Source: Kalaharituber pfeilii (Eukaryota > Ascomycota > Pezizomycetes > Pezizales > Pezizaceae). From it: a stretch of DNA of 64,000 nucleotides. Made by a program: the position numbers and the translations under genes. How positions within the stretch are numbered: position 1 is the first letter of the stretch; the number at the start of each line of letters is the position of its first letter. Positions 47,207-59,113 of this stretch are shown here, piece by piece. The notes under the pieces were generated by a model. That model did no database searches and was not told the DNA's origin. It was given only the letters and a program-made list of their open reading frames with translations. Location: contig WHUZ01000026.1 in the NCBI GenBank assembly GCA_015179045.1, forward strand, positions 124,001-188,000, written 5' to 3'.

Positions 47207-48814
47207 TTGTTGTGGGGTGAATTTAGATTCAGGCCAGAAGGAGTACTCTACAGTAGAGTGTTCATAGAGCAAATAAAGAGGAAGCAATTGTTTACAGATT
47301 ATTTGGCTGAGGATAAGTTCGTTTGCTTCTCTTGATTACACCCCTTAGGCTTTTAAACTTTCTCTCGCTTGTGATGATGGCAGTGACCTCTGGGTCAGAA
47401 ATTGAACATAGTGCTGCGAGGTCTGGGGGCATCTTATCCTTATGTAGATGCGTTTCGGTGTACTACCCACAGCACTCCACCATTGCGTTACCCTGACCAT
47501 CGATTTGACTAATTGTGAACCATGTATGTTTTCATCACACCACTACGACCATAACGTGTTCAAGAGAGAAGTGTAGCCCAAACTTCGAAGAAAACAGAAA
47601 TGCTTGTGATTCAGAACCATCTCAACCGTGAGACTTCAACATCATATGTTGCTTTCCAGAAAAAAATTGTTATCAACGGCCATAGTGTGAAAAAAAAAAA
47701 CTAGCCTGCAAAAGCCATCCTAACCACTCGATATTCCAGGTTCGCAGGATCTAAAGCCACAAAAAAAAAAAAAAAACACTATCCCCTGCCTCACACATAT
47801 AACGTGCTCCTGACGGGTTGTCCAATGCTGGGATTGCAATGTACTCTGTCGTGATGTATGATTGTGGGCGCTGATAAAGCTTATCTATGAGCTGTACCGT
47901 AACATGGATTGAGTTAGTTTGGCCAGAAAGGCATCCAGTGGAGCTTCCATTTGCTTTGACCATAGCCATGCCAGGAGTTACTGTTGGCCCTTGAACTTTA
48001 TATTAGAGATTGTTTTCATGAACAATCTGTATAATGCTATGACCTTGGCCACTTGTATTCAATCATCCATTAAGAAAAGGTATGTTAACAAGGGGAGAAA
48101 AACTCTTATTGGTCAATATTTAGTAAACCGTAATCTTTCCAAGGTTTTTTGTTTTGTCTCTTGTGATTCAGTTATATCAACCACTGCATGGTATACGGAA
48201 CAGAAATCTGGGTTGATGGTCTTCGGGTATTGCAGCTGGAGGGTGCTGTCTTCAAGCTGCTTTTTCATTCTGGAATATCCGTTATTGATACGGGAAGTGA
48301 ATTCCTTCTTCGCGAAAGTCATGTAATACTTCTTGACTTTCGTTTTATTTCCGCAAACTGCTGGAAATGGTCTGCTGCATCTGCAGCAGAGGGTTGGATC
48401 ACAAGGTATGTTTATTCCCATTGGTTGCGTTCCAACAGGAGGAGAAGCTATCAATCTTACCACTACACAGGACACAAGCTGGGGTACATTTTGCAGCTCG
48501 TATCGAAGGTTGTCCTCTTTCCTCCTCCTCTCTTTCAGCCTTTGACTTTTCTTTCTTTTTTTTATTTTTGGGTTTGCATGATAGTACTGCTTAGTACTGC
48601 TTGTTGGGATTGCTACATTGATGCAAAGAGAGACGTTAGATGAATCCACCTTTCAATAAGCATGAAGCACACAAAATGAATCCAGCAGAGGTCGATAGAC
48701 ATCAAAAAGGGAGTGAAAGCTTCCTGTGACTACCATAAATGGTAACCAGACTAAACTTTTCCATGCCACATCCATAATTCCACCGCAATTCATCTCAGGG
48801 TAACACTGTCAAAC

Positions 48815-48960
48815 CACGTGACAATCACTGTCTAACACGTGCTTCCCTCGAAAAAAAAAGCCCCCAATTTGCCAAGCCCGCCAGACCCCGAAGAACTATA
48901 TAAGCATTCGTTGCCCCTCGCCCCTCTTTTCGCACACTGATCAAAAACGCAAGAGACCAG
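48815..48960 (+). promoter_or_regulatory. Promoter-like segment without a gene
   Basis: Two CACGTG E-boxes lie about 21 bp apart (near 48816 and 48837), followed by a TATATAAG box at about 48898 and a pyrimidine-rich start-site-like stretch. No reading frame of merit follows within several hundred bases. It could drive a non-coding RNA or be the remnant of a truncated gene. Confidence 0.35.
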
Positions 48961-49865
48961 CCATAATACCCGTTTTCGACGCACTCACGACGGTTATTGC
49001 CACAAGAGGCCCTTCTGCCCTTTTATCGGGGCAGGGGGCTTCGCCGGTCTCGAGAAGAAACAATTGTATCCTGGATTAGGAAGCTTCCTCGTGTCCGTTG
49101 ATCTGGTCCCATTCGGTTGGGGCGATGGAGGGGGAGTGTCGATTGATGGGAAACATTTATATTTAGTTGCTTTTACTTCTTTCATGTGTGAACGTAGTTA
49201 ACTACGTAGGTTACCACACAATGTCATGAATGGGAGGTTATGATGTGAATTAGTAAAGAAAAGTGCGGTTGCAAATTTTATGAAGCTAGGTATTTGGAGT
49301 AGCATGGCGTGACAATGTCTTCACAAAATGAGTCGACACAATGCACAAGACTGCGTCAAAGTGAGAGAGTCGGGTGCTTAGGGAGATTCGCAAGTGTGCA
49401 TATGAGGCTTTTATCTCAATCTTGTCATAGAGGTGCACTGGGCATATGTTTCGACTCACTTACCTATGTTACCCTAAGTAATGCAGTAATCGATTGTTAA
49501 CTTGCTAGCCCAGCGTATCAATCGTTATTGTCATTGTCATCCACGCTGTGTGTTCAAACCCCCAACTGTGATAAGCACTTAGGTGATTCTAGACTGCTGG
49601 ACCGTGGGGCTTCGTGGGGATAACAGTGATCTCGTGACCTCTCGCGCGAAAAGGTTGTTTTGATAAGACCCTTAAATCTAATCTTGCAATGACTAGCTTA
49701 TACCCATAAATAGGAAGTTCTAGTACGGAAATAGTGAAGGAGGTAAATACAATTGGGTATAAAATCCCTTACATGGTTACAGTGCGTATCATAGGCAAAA
49801 AGTCTCCCGGACTACACAGTATAAGGAAAAGCGCTTTACCAAGCCTTGGAGTCACGAGCATTTAC

Positions 49866-50164
49866 TGTGGGAGGGAACAAGAGGAAAGTTCACGGAAACA
49901 CGAAAGGTAAAAGGAGAGAGACAAGGATAGAGGTCGGGATGTAAGTAGAGAACCGGTTTACTATATCTTAAGAACACAAACAACTGTAAGACCTAGCAGA
50001 ATAAAAAACCCAGTGATACCATGACCCTTAACGACGACGATGATGATGTTCCGAGGCCCCTCCTCTCCCCTCAAGAAATACCCTTAACGTCCCGGTACCC
50101 CTTCCCTTTTTAGTAGTTACCTCCCCCCCAGGCCGAGGCACTTGAAATGCCAAGATTCGCCACA
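49866..50164 (-). mobile_element. LTR-like repeat, copy 1 (299 bp, inverted)
   Basis: Bounded by TGTGGG on one end and a matching inverted CCACA on the other (TG...CA ends). Similar over its length to the reverse complement of 53499-53803. Flanks are TTAC and GTAC, a possible 4-bp duplication with one change. Best read as a solo LTR. Confidence 0.65.
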
Positions 50165-53100
50165 GTACGCAGGAGGACCCCCGTGAGAAAACACAACAAC
50201 TCAGCCAAAAAGTACTCCTTTTTGAATTCTGTGAAAGAATTAAGATTCTGTGATGCCCATTCATGTGGTCTATTATTTTTTTTGCAATTCTTCAGCTACG
50301 TTATTGATTTTCTAGTGATTTTTCGAACAGTAATGAAACAAGAGGTGCAAGGAGGGTAAGCTTGGATGCAAGTCTTGTTTTTCCTTATACTGCATAGCTC
50401 CGAAGACTTTTGCCTACGTACTGTTGTTCTGGGCACGAGAACAACGTACTGTATGTAATGGTTTCAAAATAGAAAAACTGCAATTCAGCTCGATTCTCAA
50501 TTGTGTCTAGAAAACAAGACATTGGTGGCTCTGGTTCCTGTACATAGTGCTTATGGTATTTTTTAGCACGCAATCCTTTCATGAGGGAAAAATTGGCATG
50601 GAGCAAAATCGGCAACAATTGAATACATAAGTAGATATGGAAAAATTGTTGGAAGACATGCAGTGTGCACACGTTAATTTCTCCAATTCCTATATGCCTA
50701 AGATTTCTGTAATTGCCTCTATTTACGCGGCAAATTTTGCAAGCACAGTGACACAGTAGTCTGCGCTCGGAGAGTTCTTGGTATGAGACTAGTAACACAG
50801 GGTTAAGTCTTGATGAAAGGCTCTGTGTGACCTGCTTGGCGTGGAAGTTGACTTCGGCACTACTTTCCTTGGTGGTTGGATCTCTTGGGGGATAACGGGA
50901 TCAAGTGATGACTGCCCGTTAATTAACCTGCGAGCGATTTGTCATACATCTCTGGTCCCGCAAGCGCACGTCGCGGGACCAGACTAGTCGCGGGTGGATC
51001 CTGGAAACAACGCCCTCATTCCACAAGCTATCCCCACAAGGAGGATTGCACAAATTTTCCCCTGAATATGGCCGAAGCCTGACATCAATTTTTGTAAATG
51101 AGGAGTATTCTGTTTTTGCCGAAATATGTACGAAAATTTGAAGGGAGATCTACAAAAAAAATTATCGCAACAGAACCTGACACGAAAGCACGTGAGTTCG
51201 CACATTATTAACGAAATTGACTAACACGAAAAGGCGAGATGCAAATTTGATGGTGCAAAAAAAAATTCTCCTTCACATCCAAAGTCGCTCTTTTAAGTTT
51301 GCAGTTTTGATTTGGTAATATGCAGTCAGTGTAATTACTGCCATCTGCTAGAGTGCCCCCCTGTTATGGATATTGAGAAGCAGAAATGGCTGAGTTGGTT
51401 CAATCCGTTGCTCTCGCACCGAACCAGCGAATGTGCTATTAGTATGCCCCGAAGCGAAAGCCAAACCCCCCATTACGCCAGACACCCCCCTCACAATGTA
51501 TCGACCCGTCCTCTCTCAAGTATCTCTGTCTATGATACGGCCTGATCCTACCGCACCGCTCACTGCACGCGCCTCACAGTCGGGAGCCGCTAGTTGGTGT
51601 AGTACCAGAATCCATAAGCTGGTGATGAAACGCCGAGACTCGAGATCGACAGCACAAGACGGGAATGATGCGATCTGCGATACCTAGATCTCAGCTCTAG
51701 CTCCCTGAAATATTAAGGTGGATTGCCAGTTACATGAGTAGAAAGACAGATTCTAAAAGGGTAGGCCACCACCGCCCATTCAAGTTATCATTGCCCTTCT
51801 GATAAGCCCTATCATATGTCCTAGCGAGTTGCTGGGCAGCTAATGATCTCAGGTAACCCACCGAAGCTTGTCAGAAAAAAAATCCCAGAGCGACGGAAAT
51901 TACTGGTACTAGTTCTCTACAGCCTCTTCCTAGGGGCTATGGGAATGGGCCCTCTGCAGACCTGAGACTTGTGCATTCTCAATCCAGTTGCTGCGTCAGC
52001 TTCATGTCGAATGTCTGCACTGTTCTGTAAAGCTTAATTTCGTGCAGCATGCGGCCTGGAATGGTCACAGGGAAGAGAAAGGCATGCATTTATTCGACAG
52101 ACAAGCATATGCATGCAGGGCTACAGTCCCGAGCTTGCATGGCTGATCTATCTCCGTGTTGCTGGAAAAAGAGTACCACTGCAAGACAATTGCTGATGTC
52201 GTCCTGATGGCCCTGAAACTGGTAAACAAAAGATATATTGCCTGCTGTTGTTGTGCCATAACTACAAGCGACGCAATGCCATACTGTCATTGGCCCGGTT
52301 TGCAGTCATCACAAACCAGAGAAGCACGAGAGTACGAACCACCCGCTCTTGGCTAGTCTTGAACTTTTGGAAATTATATAAAAAATTCAAATCAGATTGG
52401 CGCGTTGCTGTGTGGAACGTTAGCATAGATGAAACTACGGCAGATATCATCACTGAATAATGCGTTTCTCCCAGGATAGAGAAGCCAACTCCAATGGAGA
52501 ATCGTGTTTCCAATTAGCTGACATATGAAATTGTCTATTCGAGAGTCCACTTGTGATGACAGTTTACTTAGTGCTGTTAGTAATGAATGTAACGTTTGTT
52601 TTTGCAATTTGTTACCCGATATGCAGATTCACGTGATGATAAAACATTGTGTTAAGCTTTCAATGGGGACAGACCTTTCCACATCCTAGTCTTGTTTTAC
52701 ACCCTGGTTTTACAGGGCCGGATAGTGAACCTGAAAAAAGCAATCCTTTCCTGAATAAGGTGAGAATAGAGTATGTACCCAACAGCTCACATTAAGCGTA
52801 TGCCCTTGATCGAGGTCCCGACCATCGTGGTCGGGGTTAATGCTGCTGTCAAGACTACGCTTGCTTAATCTTCAAACTTTTAATCTCTGACAGAATTCGC
52901 ATTACATTCATATTGCTCTCCATCAGCCTCTGATTGCTTGTCATCTTTCCTTTATACAGGCCCTCATACCTGTCGTTTTTTTGAGCCCTAGTGGAGTACT
53001 TTGGAGAGAACCTATTAGTAGTCGAGTCATAGAGTGACCAGCACCAGTAAGGTCAAAAACATGTATTATTCCAAGGCGAACTGTTCCCGTACTAAAAACT

Positions 53101-53498
53101 GATGACATACTTATCTCATCCCGTGTAGACGGATCCTTTCCCTATGTAAAATTCACAGATGATTGTATAATTGAATTCGTAGCGCCTCTAATTTAGCAAC
53201 TCCTTCACCAACCCTAGGTAACCCAATCGGTTCCTCTTCGATACAAATTCTGCCTAAACTGCATTATCTATCAATCAGTATACCTACTATGTATTAGATC
53301 TTATCATACGGAGGCTTGATATCTTCTGCTCATCCGGTGTTGGGATAGTGTGACAAATATCGGTGCAGAGACTAGGCGATAGCTATAGAAGCCTCGGTCT
53401 CGTGTTTTACGGAGTACTCCAGGCCCATACCTGAGTTCTTTCATGAATTCTAATTATAACAAGTATAAATACTTGAATGTTTCACTAAAATGGTGTAC
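50165..53498. other. Gene-poor spacer between the inverted LTR-like repeats
   Basis: 3.3 kb. No supported ORF, no internal retrotransposon domain (so the two repeats are not a 5'/3' LTR pair, which their opposite orientation also excludes). Contains the palindromic GTTGTTCT motif at 50423-50445. Confidence 0.45.
50423..50445. repeat. Palindromic variant of the GGGCACGAGAA motif
   Basis: GTTGTTCT and AGAACAAC flank GGGCACG, giving an 8-bp perfect stem. The right half matches the arm of the hairpin in the TIR transposons. Confidence 0.6.
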
Positions 53499-53803
53499 TG
53501 TGGGGAATTTTGGCATTTCAAGTGCCACGATGGGCGAAGGCCTGGTGGGAGGTAACTACTGAAAAGGGAAGGGTACCGGGAAGTTAAGGACATATCTTGA
53601 GGGGAGAGGAGGGGGCCTCAGAAGAGATCATTCATCATCATCGTTGTTGAGGGTCACAGTATCACTGGGTTTTGCCTGTTAGGTCTTACAGTTCTTCCGT
53701 TGTGTTCTCAAGATATAGTAAACTGATTCTCTTCTTATCTCTCTCCTTTTACCTTTCGTATTCTTCTTCCCCTTCGTGAACTTTCCTCTTGATCCCTCCC
53801 ACA
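53499..53803 (+). mobile_element. LTR-like repeat, copy 2 (305 bp)
   Basis: Starts TGTGGGGAATTTTGGCATTT and ends CCTCCCACA; flanked by GTAC on both sides, a 4-bp target duplication. Opposite orientation to copy 1, 456 bp upstream of TAL1. Confidence 0.7.
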
Positions 53804-54258
53804 GTACCAGTAACATTAGGAAGGAATGCTATTAACAGTGATACTTTGCCTCGCACCAGGTGCTGAGTAAGTATAGTACAACTGAAAGGTCTTGGCATGA
53901 CTATTATGTAAGCTTGCTGTGATTAGTAAATGTTTAACGTACCGCCTGGTCCGAGGCTTGATTTGGTGAAGGCCCAACTTCTGATTACTTGTGGCAACGA
54001 CTACTACGTCACGGGCGGCTCGGTATACTACCAGCCACCGGACGATTTGATCGCTCCTCGAGAATTGCCTACAAAAGACAAACCAGTAAAATCAAAACTG
54101 GATTTCCACCTCCCCTAAGCAAGCCCAAGCCATCATTTTCTCTCGTAAGCTCGATCGCGCACCCATCTAACACTAGAAACCTGATAACTCCAGAAGTTAC
54201 TCAGAAGCACCATCAAGTCCTGCTTCTCTCTCATCATTTCCAACGAACATCTCCAAAC

Positions 54259-55239
54259 ATGACCTCCTCCCTTGATCAATTGAAGGCGACTGGAACGATT
54301 GTGGTCTGTGACGTTGGTGACTTTGCAACAATTGCAAAGTACAAGCCTCAGGATGCTACGACAAACCCCACCCTGATCCTCGCCGCGTCAAAAATGTCAG
54401 AGTATGGCCCACTTATTGACGCAGCCGTTGAGTACGGCAAAGCTCATAGGAATACCATCGAAGAGAAAGTTAATGCAGCACTAGACCGTCTTCTGGTAGA
54501 GTTTGGAAAAGAAATCCTGAAGATCGTGCCAGGCAGGGTTTCAACAGAAATTGATGCAAAGTATTCCTTTGATAAGCAAGCATCTATGGATAAAGCTCTT
54601 CATATCATCGATCTCTACCAATCTATTGGTATTCCGAAGGATCGTATTCTGATTAAAATTGCGTCTACGTGGGAGGGTATCCAAGCTGCACGCGAGCTTC
54701 AGGCCAAGCACGGAGTCAACTGCAATATGACCCTTATGTTCTCCCTTGAGCAGGCAATTGCTGCTGCTGAAGCCGGTGCTTATTTGGTTTCTCCTTTTGT
54801 TGGACGTATCATGGATTATTACAAGGCTCTTACCGGCAAGACATACTCTGGTCCTGAAGACCCAGGTGTTATCAGCGTGCAGAACATCTACAACTACTAC
54901 AAGAAATTTGGATACCCGACAATTGTTATGGGTGCCTCTTTCAGAAATACTGCAGAGATTATTGAGCTTGCAGGTTGTGATTATCTCACAATTTCTGCGG
55001 CGTTACTAGAGGAGCTCTACAATTCTACCACACCTGTGCCAAGGAAACTCAACCCTGATGGAGCAAAGGCGCTTAATATTGAGAAGAAGAGCTACATCGA
55101 CAATGAAGCTGCTTTTCGATTCGATCTCAATGAGAATCCTATGGCCGTTGACAAACTTTCCCAAGGTATCAGAAGCTTTGCTGCCGATGCTGCGACATTG
55201 AAGAAGATTTTGAGAGCGAAAATCGAGGCTTCATCGTAG
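54259..55239 (+). CDS. TAL1: Transaldolase
   Basis: Non-oxidative pentose-phosphate pathway: transfers dihydroxyacetone from sedoheptulose 7-phosphate to glyceraldehyde 3-phosphate. Intronless within the coding region, 326 codons plus stop, the usual class I length. Motifs: DATTNPTLILAASKM, RVSTEIDAKYSFD, the Schiff-base lysine in RILIKIASTWEG, NMTLMFSLEQAIAAAEAGA, SPFVGRIMDYYK, VMGASFRNTAEI, GCDYLTISAALLEEL. The frame stays open upstream, but the ATG in MTSSLDQLKATG matches the family start. Unlike every other complete gene here it has no intron, which may reflect high expression. Confidence 0.98.
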   Translation: MTSSLDQLKATGTIVVCDVGDFATIAKYKPQDATTNPTLILAASKMSEYGPLIDAAVEYGKAHRNTIEEKVNAALDRLLVEFGKEILKIVPGRVSTEIDAKYSFDKQASMDKALHIIDLYQSIGIPKDRILIKIASTWEGIQAARELQAKHGVNCNMTLMFSLEQAIAAAEAGAYLVSPFVGRIMDYYKALTGKTYSGPEDPGVISVQNIYNYYKKFGYPTIVMGASFRNTAEIIELAGCDYLTISAALLEELYNSTTPVPRKLNPDGAKALNIEKKSYIDNEAAFRFDLNENPMAVDKLSQGIRSFAADAATLKKILRAKIEASS

Positions 55240-57926
55240 ACAGAAAAGAAAATAAAAATTCTGGAGGAATAAATTGATAGGCAGCTTAAGGGTCTGTGAG
55301 GCAAGGATAATCACGTGTATGGTAGTATAGCAAACAGGAAAAAGAACTGTTAATTCATGTTTTCGTTTGGTCAAAATAAATTAAAAAAAAATACGCAGAG
55401 TGGCTTGAGAAAACTTAACATCAATTACCTAATAAGGCATGTGTTGCTGCTTTACGTGAGCCAAGCTCGAACAATAGATGCCAAGAATATAGCCCCCCAC
55501 ATCAGCAGGACATGGATCTTGGCATAATGTATTAGCACATCAGTGATGTTATGGAGTATCACTTTCGTAGCAATCGGCCAAAAAAATGAAGGGGGGGGGC
55601 TAATGATAGGCATTCTTTAATGTAAGGTTGCTGGATGCTCCGCAGGAGAGTGTGGACGGGGGAGTAAAATCTACTTGACCGAAGGGTACCTATCGTAACT
55701 GGAAAAGTGTGTATGGTCTTATGGAAACCTAAATTAATACCAATGTTTTGTGCCGGTGCGGCGCGATCGAGAAGTGTTCACGGTGGTTCTATTCTTGCAT
55801 ACAAGGGAAATATCCTTGGATTATTGGCGGTCCAAATGGCGATGGCTATATGGCTGTGTAGTCTCATGCCTAGAGTACATAGCTACATTTAGCAAAACGC
55901 TGGGCTGCGTCGACGTCGTCAGCATCCGAAGAGCCAAGACTGATAGCGCAAACCTTTATCGCCGCCGTTTGCTATTATTATTCCAGGGAGTGCTTTGTTG
56001 TAGTAGCGTCGGGTACTTCGCCAATTGATGCATGTTTCTTAGGGAAAGTTTACTCTAGAAAGTACTTCTTTCATGTTCCAGAGATAAGTTAACACTTACC
56101 TTCGTCCATGCATGTGGTGTGCTTCTTGATTTTAGCATCAGATATTCATTGTAAGGCGCACTCGCTTGGTGTGCCCAATCGTCGCATTCTTGAGACCTCG
56201 CAATGGGCGGACGTATGGCTCATCAAGACGTAACTTTACTGTACATGACGAAGGGTAGGCTGGCGCAGTGCTGGGCCCACTAAAGTAGTGTAAAGTGGAG
56301 AAGCAACAAGCGGCCGACAATAAGTGTGTCTTGAAGTTGTTGGTTGTGGTTTCATCTGCGGTGCGCTGGCTCAACCTTTGTGGAATGTTAACGAACAAGC
56401 AAAGTATGTACATATTGTATTCCTAATGTTTGTCTTTACCTGAGAGATTTGTGATACATACTCGGGAAGTTACTCGGTGGAAGAATTTATGCAGCATTCT
56501 TCATTGGTCAAGGGCTGTGACAAGGCTTCATTGTACTCGTACTGCAGTCCTTCCTTTAGGAGTGAACAATGATGATCATGTTTCCCTCCATTCAACTGCA
56601 TAGGGTTGGTGCATGTGTGCTTGCGCGTTCATCAACAGGGGGGCGGTGCAAAGATGTGTTCGAGTGGCTGCTGCCCCGGCCACCAGCATCAAACTAAAGC
56701 AGGGGATATTCTTATTTCTCTTATTATTCGCGGGCATGAGATTTACTTCACTCTTTTCGATTTCTCGCTTCTGTGTCTAAGTTCTTTCTCGAAACATACT
56801 GGTACCAAAACGGGCCGCAACTAGGCCCGAATAATCCGCATTAAAGTCTCACCTCTGCAGACGTGCCAGAGCCCTAGCACAGGACAGGAGGGGGTGGGAA
56901 TGCAGTTGATGTTTATATTGATTGCCTTGTGCTATGATAGGTTCAGGGGTAGTTGAGGATGGGCTAGGCCTTATCGGATTTATGATGGACGAGCATTAGA
57001 CTTGTCTGTGGTATGTGTGTGTGGGAGGGGGGGGGGTGGAGGCCTACCGTAAACGCGCGAGAATTTGGGCTTGCAAAGAGGCTTAACATGAGTCTGTCTA
57101 AACTAGAGCACTAGACTCGGCCTCATTGTTACTATTGTGAGCGTTATGTGGCCGGTTGCGCAGCCAGCGTCAGCTTCATACTTATCTTACTGTACCACTC
57201 TACAGCCTCATTGCACGCCTGCTTACCGAACCGCCCTCCTTGCGGTGTGCGCAGCTGTCAGTGCCAGAGCGGTCAAGCAGTATTTACATTCCGAGAGCCT
57301 CTCGTCAGCCGCACTTCATGGTGCTAGTACGTAATACCTGGGTAGCATGCTGGTGGCAGCCATGTCGCAGGCACTGGCCATGGCCACAAACAATGGCAGG
57401 TTCCCATCATCCCACACATCGCCCCTGCCGCAAACTCCCCCGGTCGTGCCAGCCTTCTACTATCCTCCCAGCTGCAGTCGCGCAAAAGTGGGTGCGACTC
57501 AAGGTTTGCAAAAAGAAACGGCAGAGCTGAGGGAAACCTTTTTCTTTTTTTTTTTTTCACTCTAATTTCCACTCGTCTGATCACTCATCTCCTTTTCCGC
57601 TTCCCACACCACCGCACCCCCCCCCCCCCCCAGTCAGTCCCAGGCCCCCCCCCGACCCATAGTCCTCTGCTTGTACCCTCCAATTCCAACCCCCCCCACA
57701 GTTAGTGGCCACCGGTTAAGACTTGCTTGTGTTGTATGGATATGTCGCCCGCTCGAACATTTATATCGCCCTCCTCTCCCCATTTTCAGTCCTCATTCAA
57801 CATCAGCATTCGATTCTTCAGCAATTCAGCAGGCATACATCGTTTTTCAAGTAGTCAATATTCCCAATCTTCAACAACACACTCGCTTCTTTACCGAGTC
57901 AAATCTCTCAATCCAACATATTCAGA
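55240..57926. promoter_or_regulatory. Spacer ending in the promoter of the GPI-type protein gene
   Basis: 2.7 kb without a supported gene. The last 350 bp carry C runs of 15 (57617-57631) and 9 (57645-57653) and then pyrimidine-rich DNA up to the start codon. Confidence 0.5.
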
Positions 57927-58283
57927 ATGTCTGCCCAAATGAAATTTCTCCTCGCTGTCTTCTACCTCGTTGCCTTCTTGGCTCTCTTCGCTCCCGTTGC
58001 TCTTGCAAATGGCAACGATACTCACAGCAACACCACTCACCCCAATGGGTAAGTTGCCATTATTCGCCCCTTCACTGAGGAATATTCACTAACACTTTTT
58101 CAGAACTGGTCCTGCCCCATCTGCAACCAGTAGTTCCGATGAGTCCGTTGGTGCCATCCATCTCTCTTCCACGGTTGCGCTATTCGGTGCCTTGGTCGCT
58201 GTATGCTGCCCTTGAATTCTCATCCAGTATGGTTACAACATTTGAACTAACAAGTATCTCAGGCTGCTGTTTTCACGATATAA
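57927..58283 (+). CDS. Small secreted, probably GPI-anchored surface protein
   Basis: Three exons: 57927-58048, 58104-58200, 58263-58283; 79 codons plus stop. An N-terminal signal peptide (MKFLLAVFYLVAFLALFAPV, after a short MSAQ) probably ends at VALA. The mature part is only about 25-30 residues, with potential N-glycosylation sites (NDT, NTT, NGT) and a Ser-rich stretch SSSDE. It is followed by a C-terminal hydrophobic tail HLSSTVALFGALVAAAVFTI, typical of a GPI attachment signal. The final exon is just 21 nt and is needed to complete the hydrophobic tail; without it the protein would end VCCP. No family name recognised; similar tiny serine-rich GPI proteins are known from fungal cell walls. 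Confidence 0.75.
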
Positions 58284-59113
58284 TTACCCATCCTTTCGCG
58301 ATGATATTTCCGTTCTTCATGCACCAAAAATTTCATTTACGATATAACACACGAACATGGCGCGACACGGGTTAATTATATATACACGCATATCCTTTTA
58401 ATCATCTTTTTTCAATGAGGGGTGATGCGTTTTATACGCGTCATCGACAGAGCCACAGTTTAATCGGGATGTCGGGGATGGTGGTCCTCTTGAGGATAGA
58501 GTGCGGGATGTGATGGCCAGGCGTTTGCCTGGCCAGCCGTCCCCCATTCTAGCCCCTCAATTTTGTTTCGATTAATATTTACATTGTAATTATCGTACAT
58601 GATTTGGCTTTCGGTTTGGTTTTACTCTGCGGAATTTATTGGTTAGATCTGGTTCGGGGGTTCTGTATATTCAGGATATATTAATGTACATTTTGCTTCT
58701 GAGGATTCTCTAGACGCAGATGTGCATGATAGGGAAGGATTGGATTGGTATGGGGAAAAATAGGATGTGTTTTGGTTAGAAATGCTAATACTGGAATGGG
58801 GGTGGAACGGAATTGCAATTGATCATTGAGAGCTGTCTCTTACCCTCATGATTCCCCGTGTTTACATCAGTGATTTGCATCTGCATTTGTGACTCGCATC
58901 TGCATTTTTAATTCCCTTGCCAAATTTTCCCTTGCAGCATCACATGCCCAGTATCGAATTTTACGTAAGCTTGAGATTCTTCCACGTTTCTCCAATTATG
59001 CTTGCCACCCCCACGTTTGACGAACAGGAACATGTAGCAACGGAGGTTGGGCTCGAAACTGCCTACTACTACTACCATCAATTCTTACAGATCTATAAGT
59101 GTTGAGGAGAGCG
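58284..59113. promoter_or_regulatory. Spacer upstream of the ZW10/Dsl1 gene
   Basis: 830 bp, tandem plus-strand genes on both sides; no ORF. Short repeated CATCTGCATTTGTGACTCG-like units occur near 58870-58910. Confidence 0.45.

Larger units (their letters stand above)
46528..49865. other. Gene-poor spacer
   Basis: 3.3 kb. Holds the 3' region of the PAQR gene, a TTTTGC repeat (47113-47137) running into the ATT tract, an A run at about 47760-47776, and a promoter-like patch at 48815-48960 with no ORF behind it. The longest ORF (48113-48649, minus, 178 codons) has no recognised motif. Confidence 0.45.

Noticed and set aside
48113..48649. 178-codon minus-strand ORF with several Cys
   Set aside because: No recognised motif, an equally open antisense frame (48188-48643) and no supporting context; left unannotated.
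49540..49590. tRNA-like TTCAAACCCCC segment
   Set aside because: No acceptor or anticodon stem can be drawn around it.
50385..50798. 137-codon minus-strand ORF
   Set aside because: Lies in repeat-rich DNA, includes the palindromic motif, with no family features.
49866..53803. Complete LTR retrotransposon
   Set aside because: The two terminal-type repeats are inverted relative to each other and no gag or pol frame lies between them.
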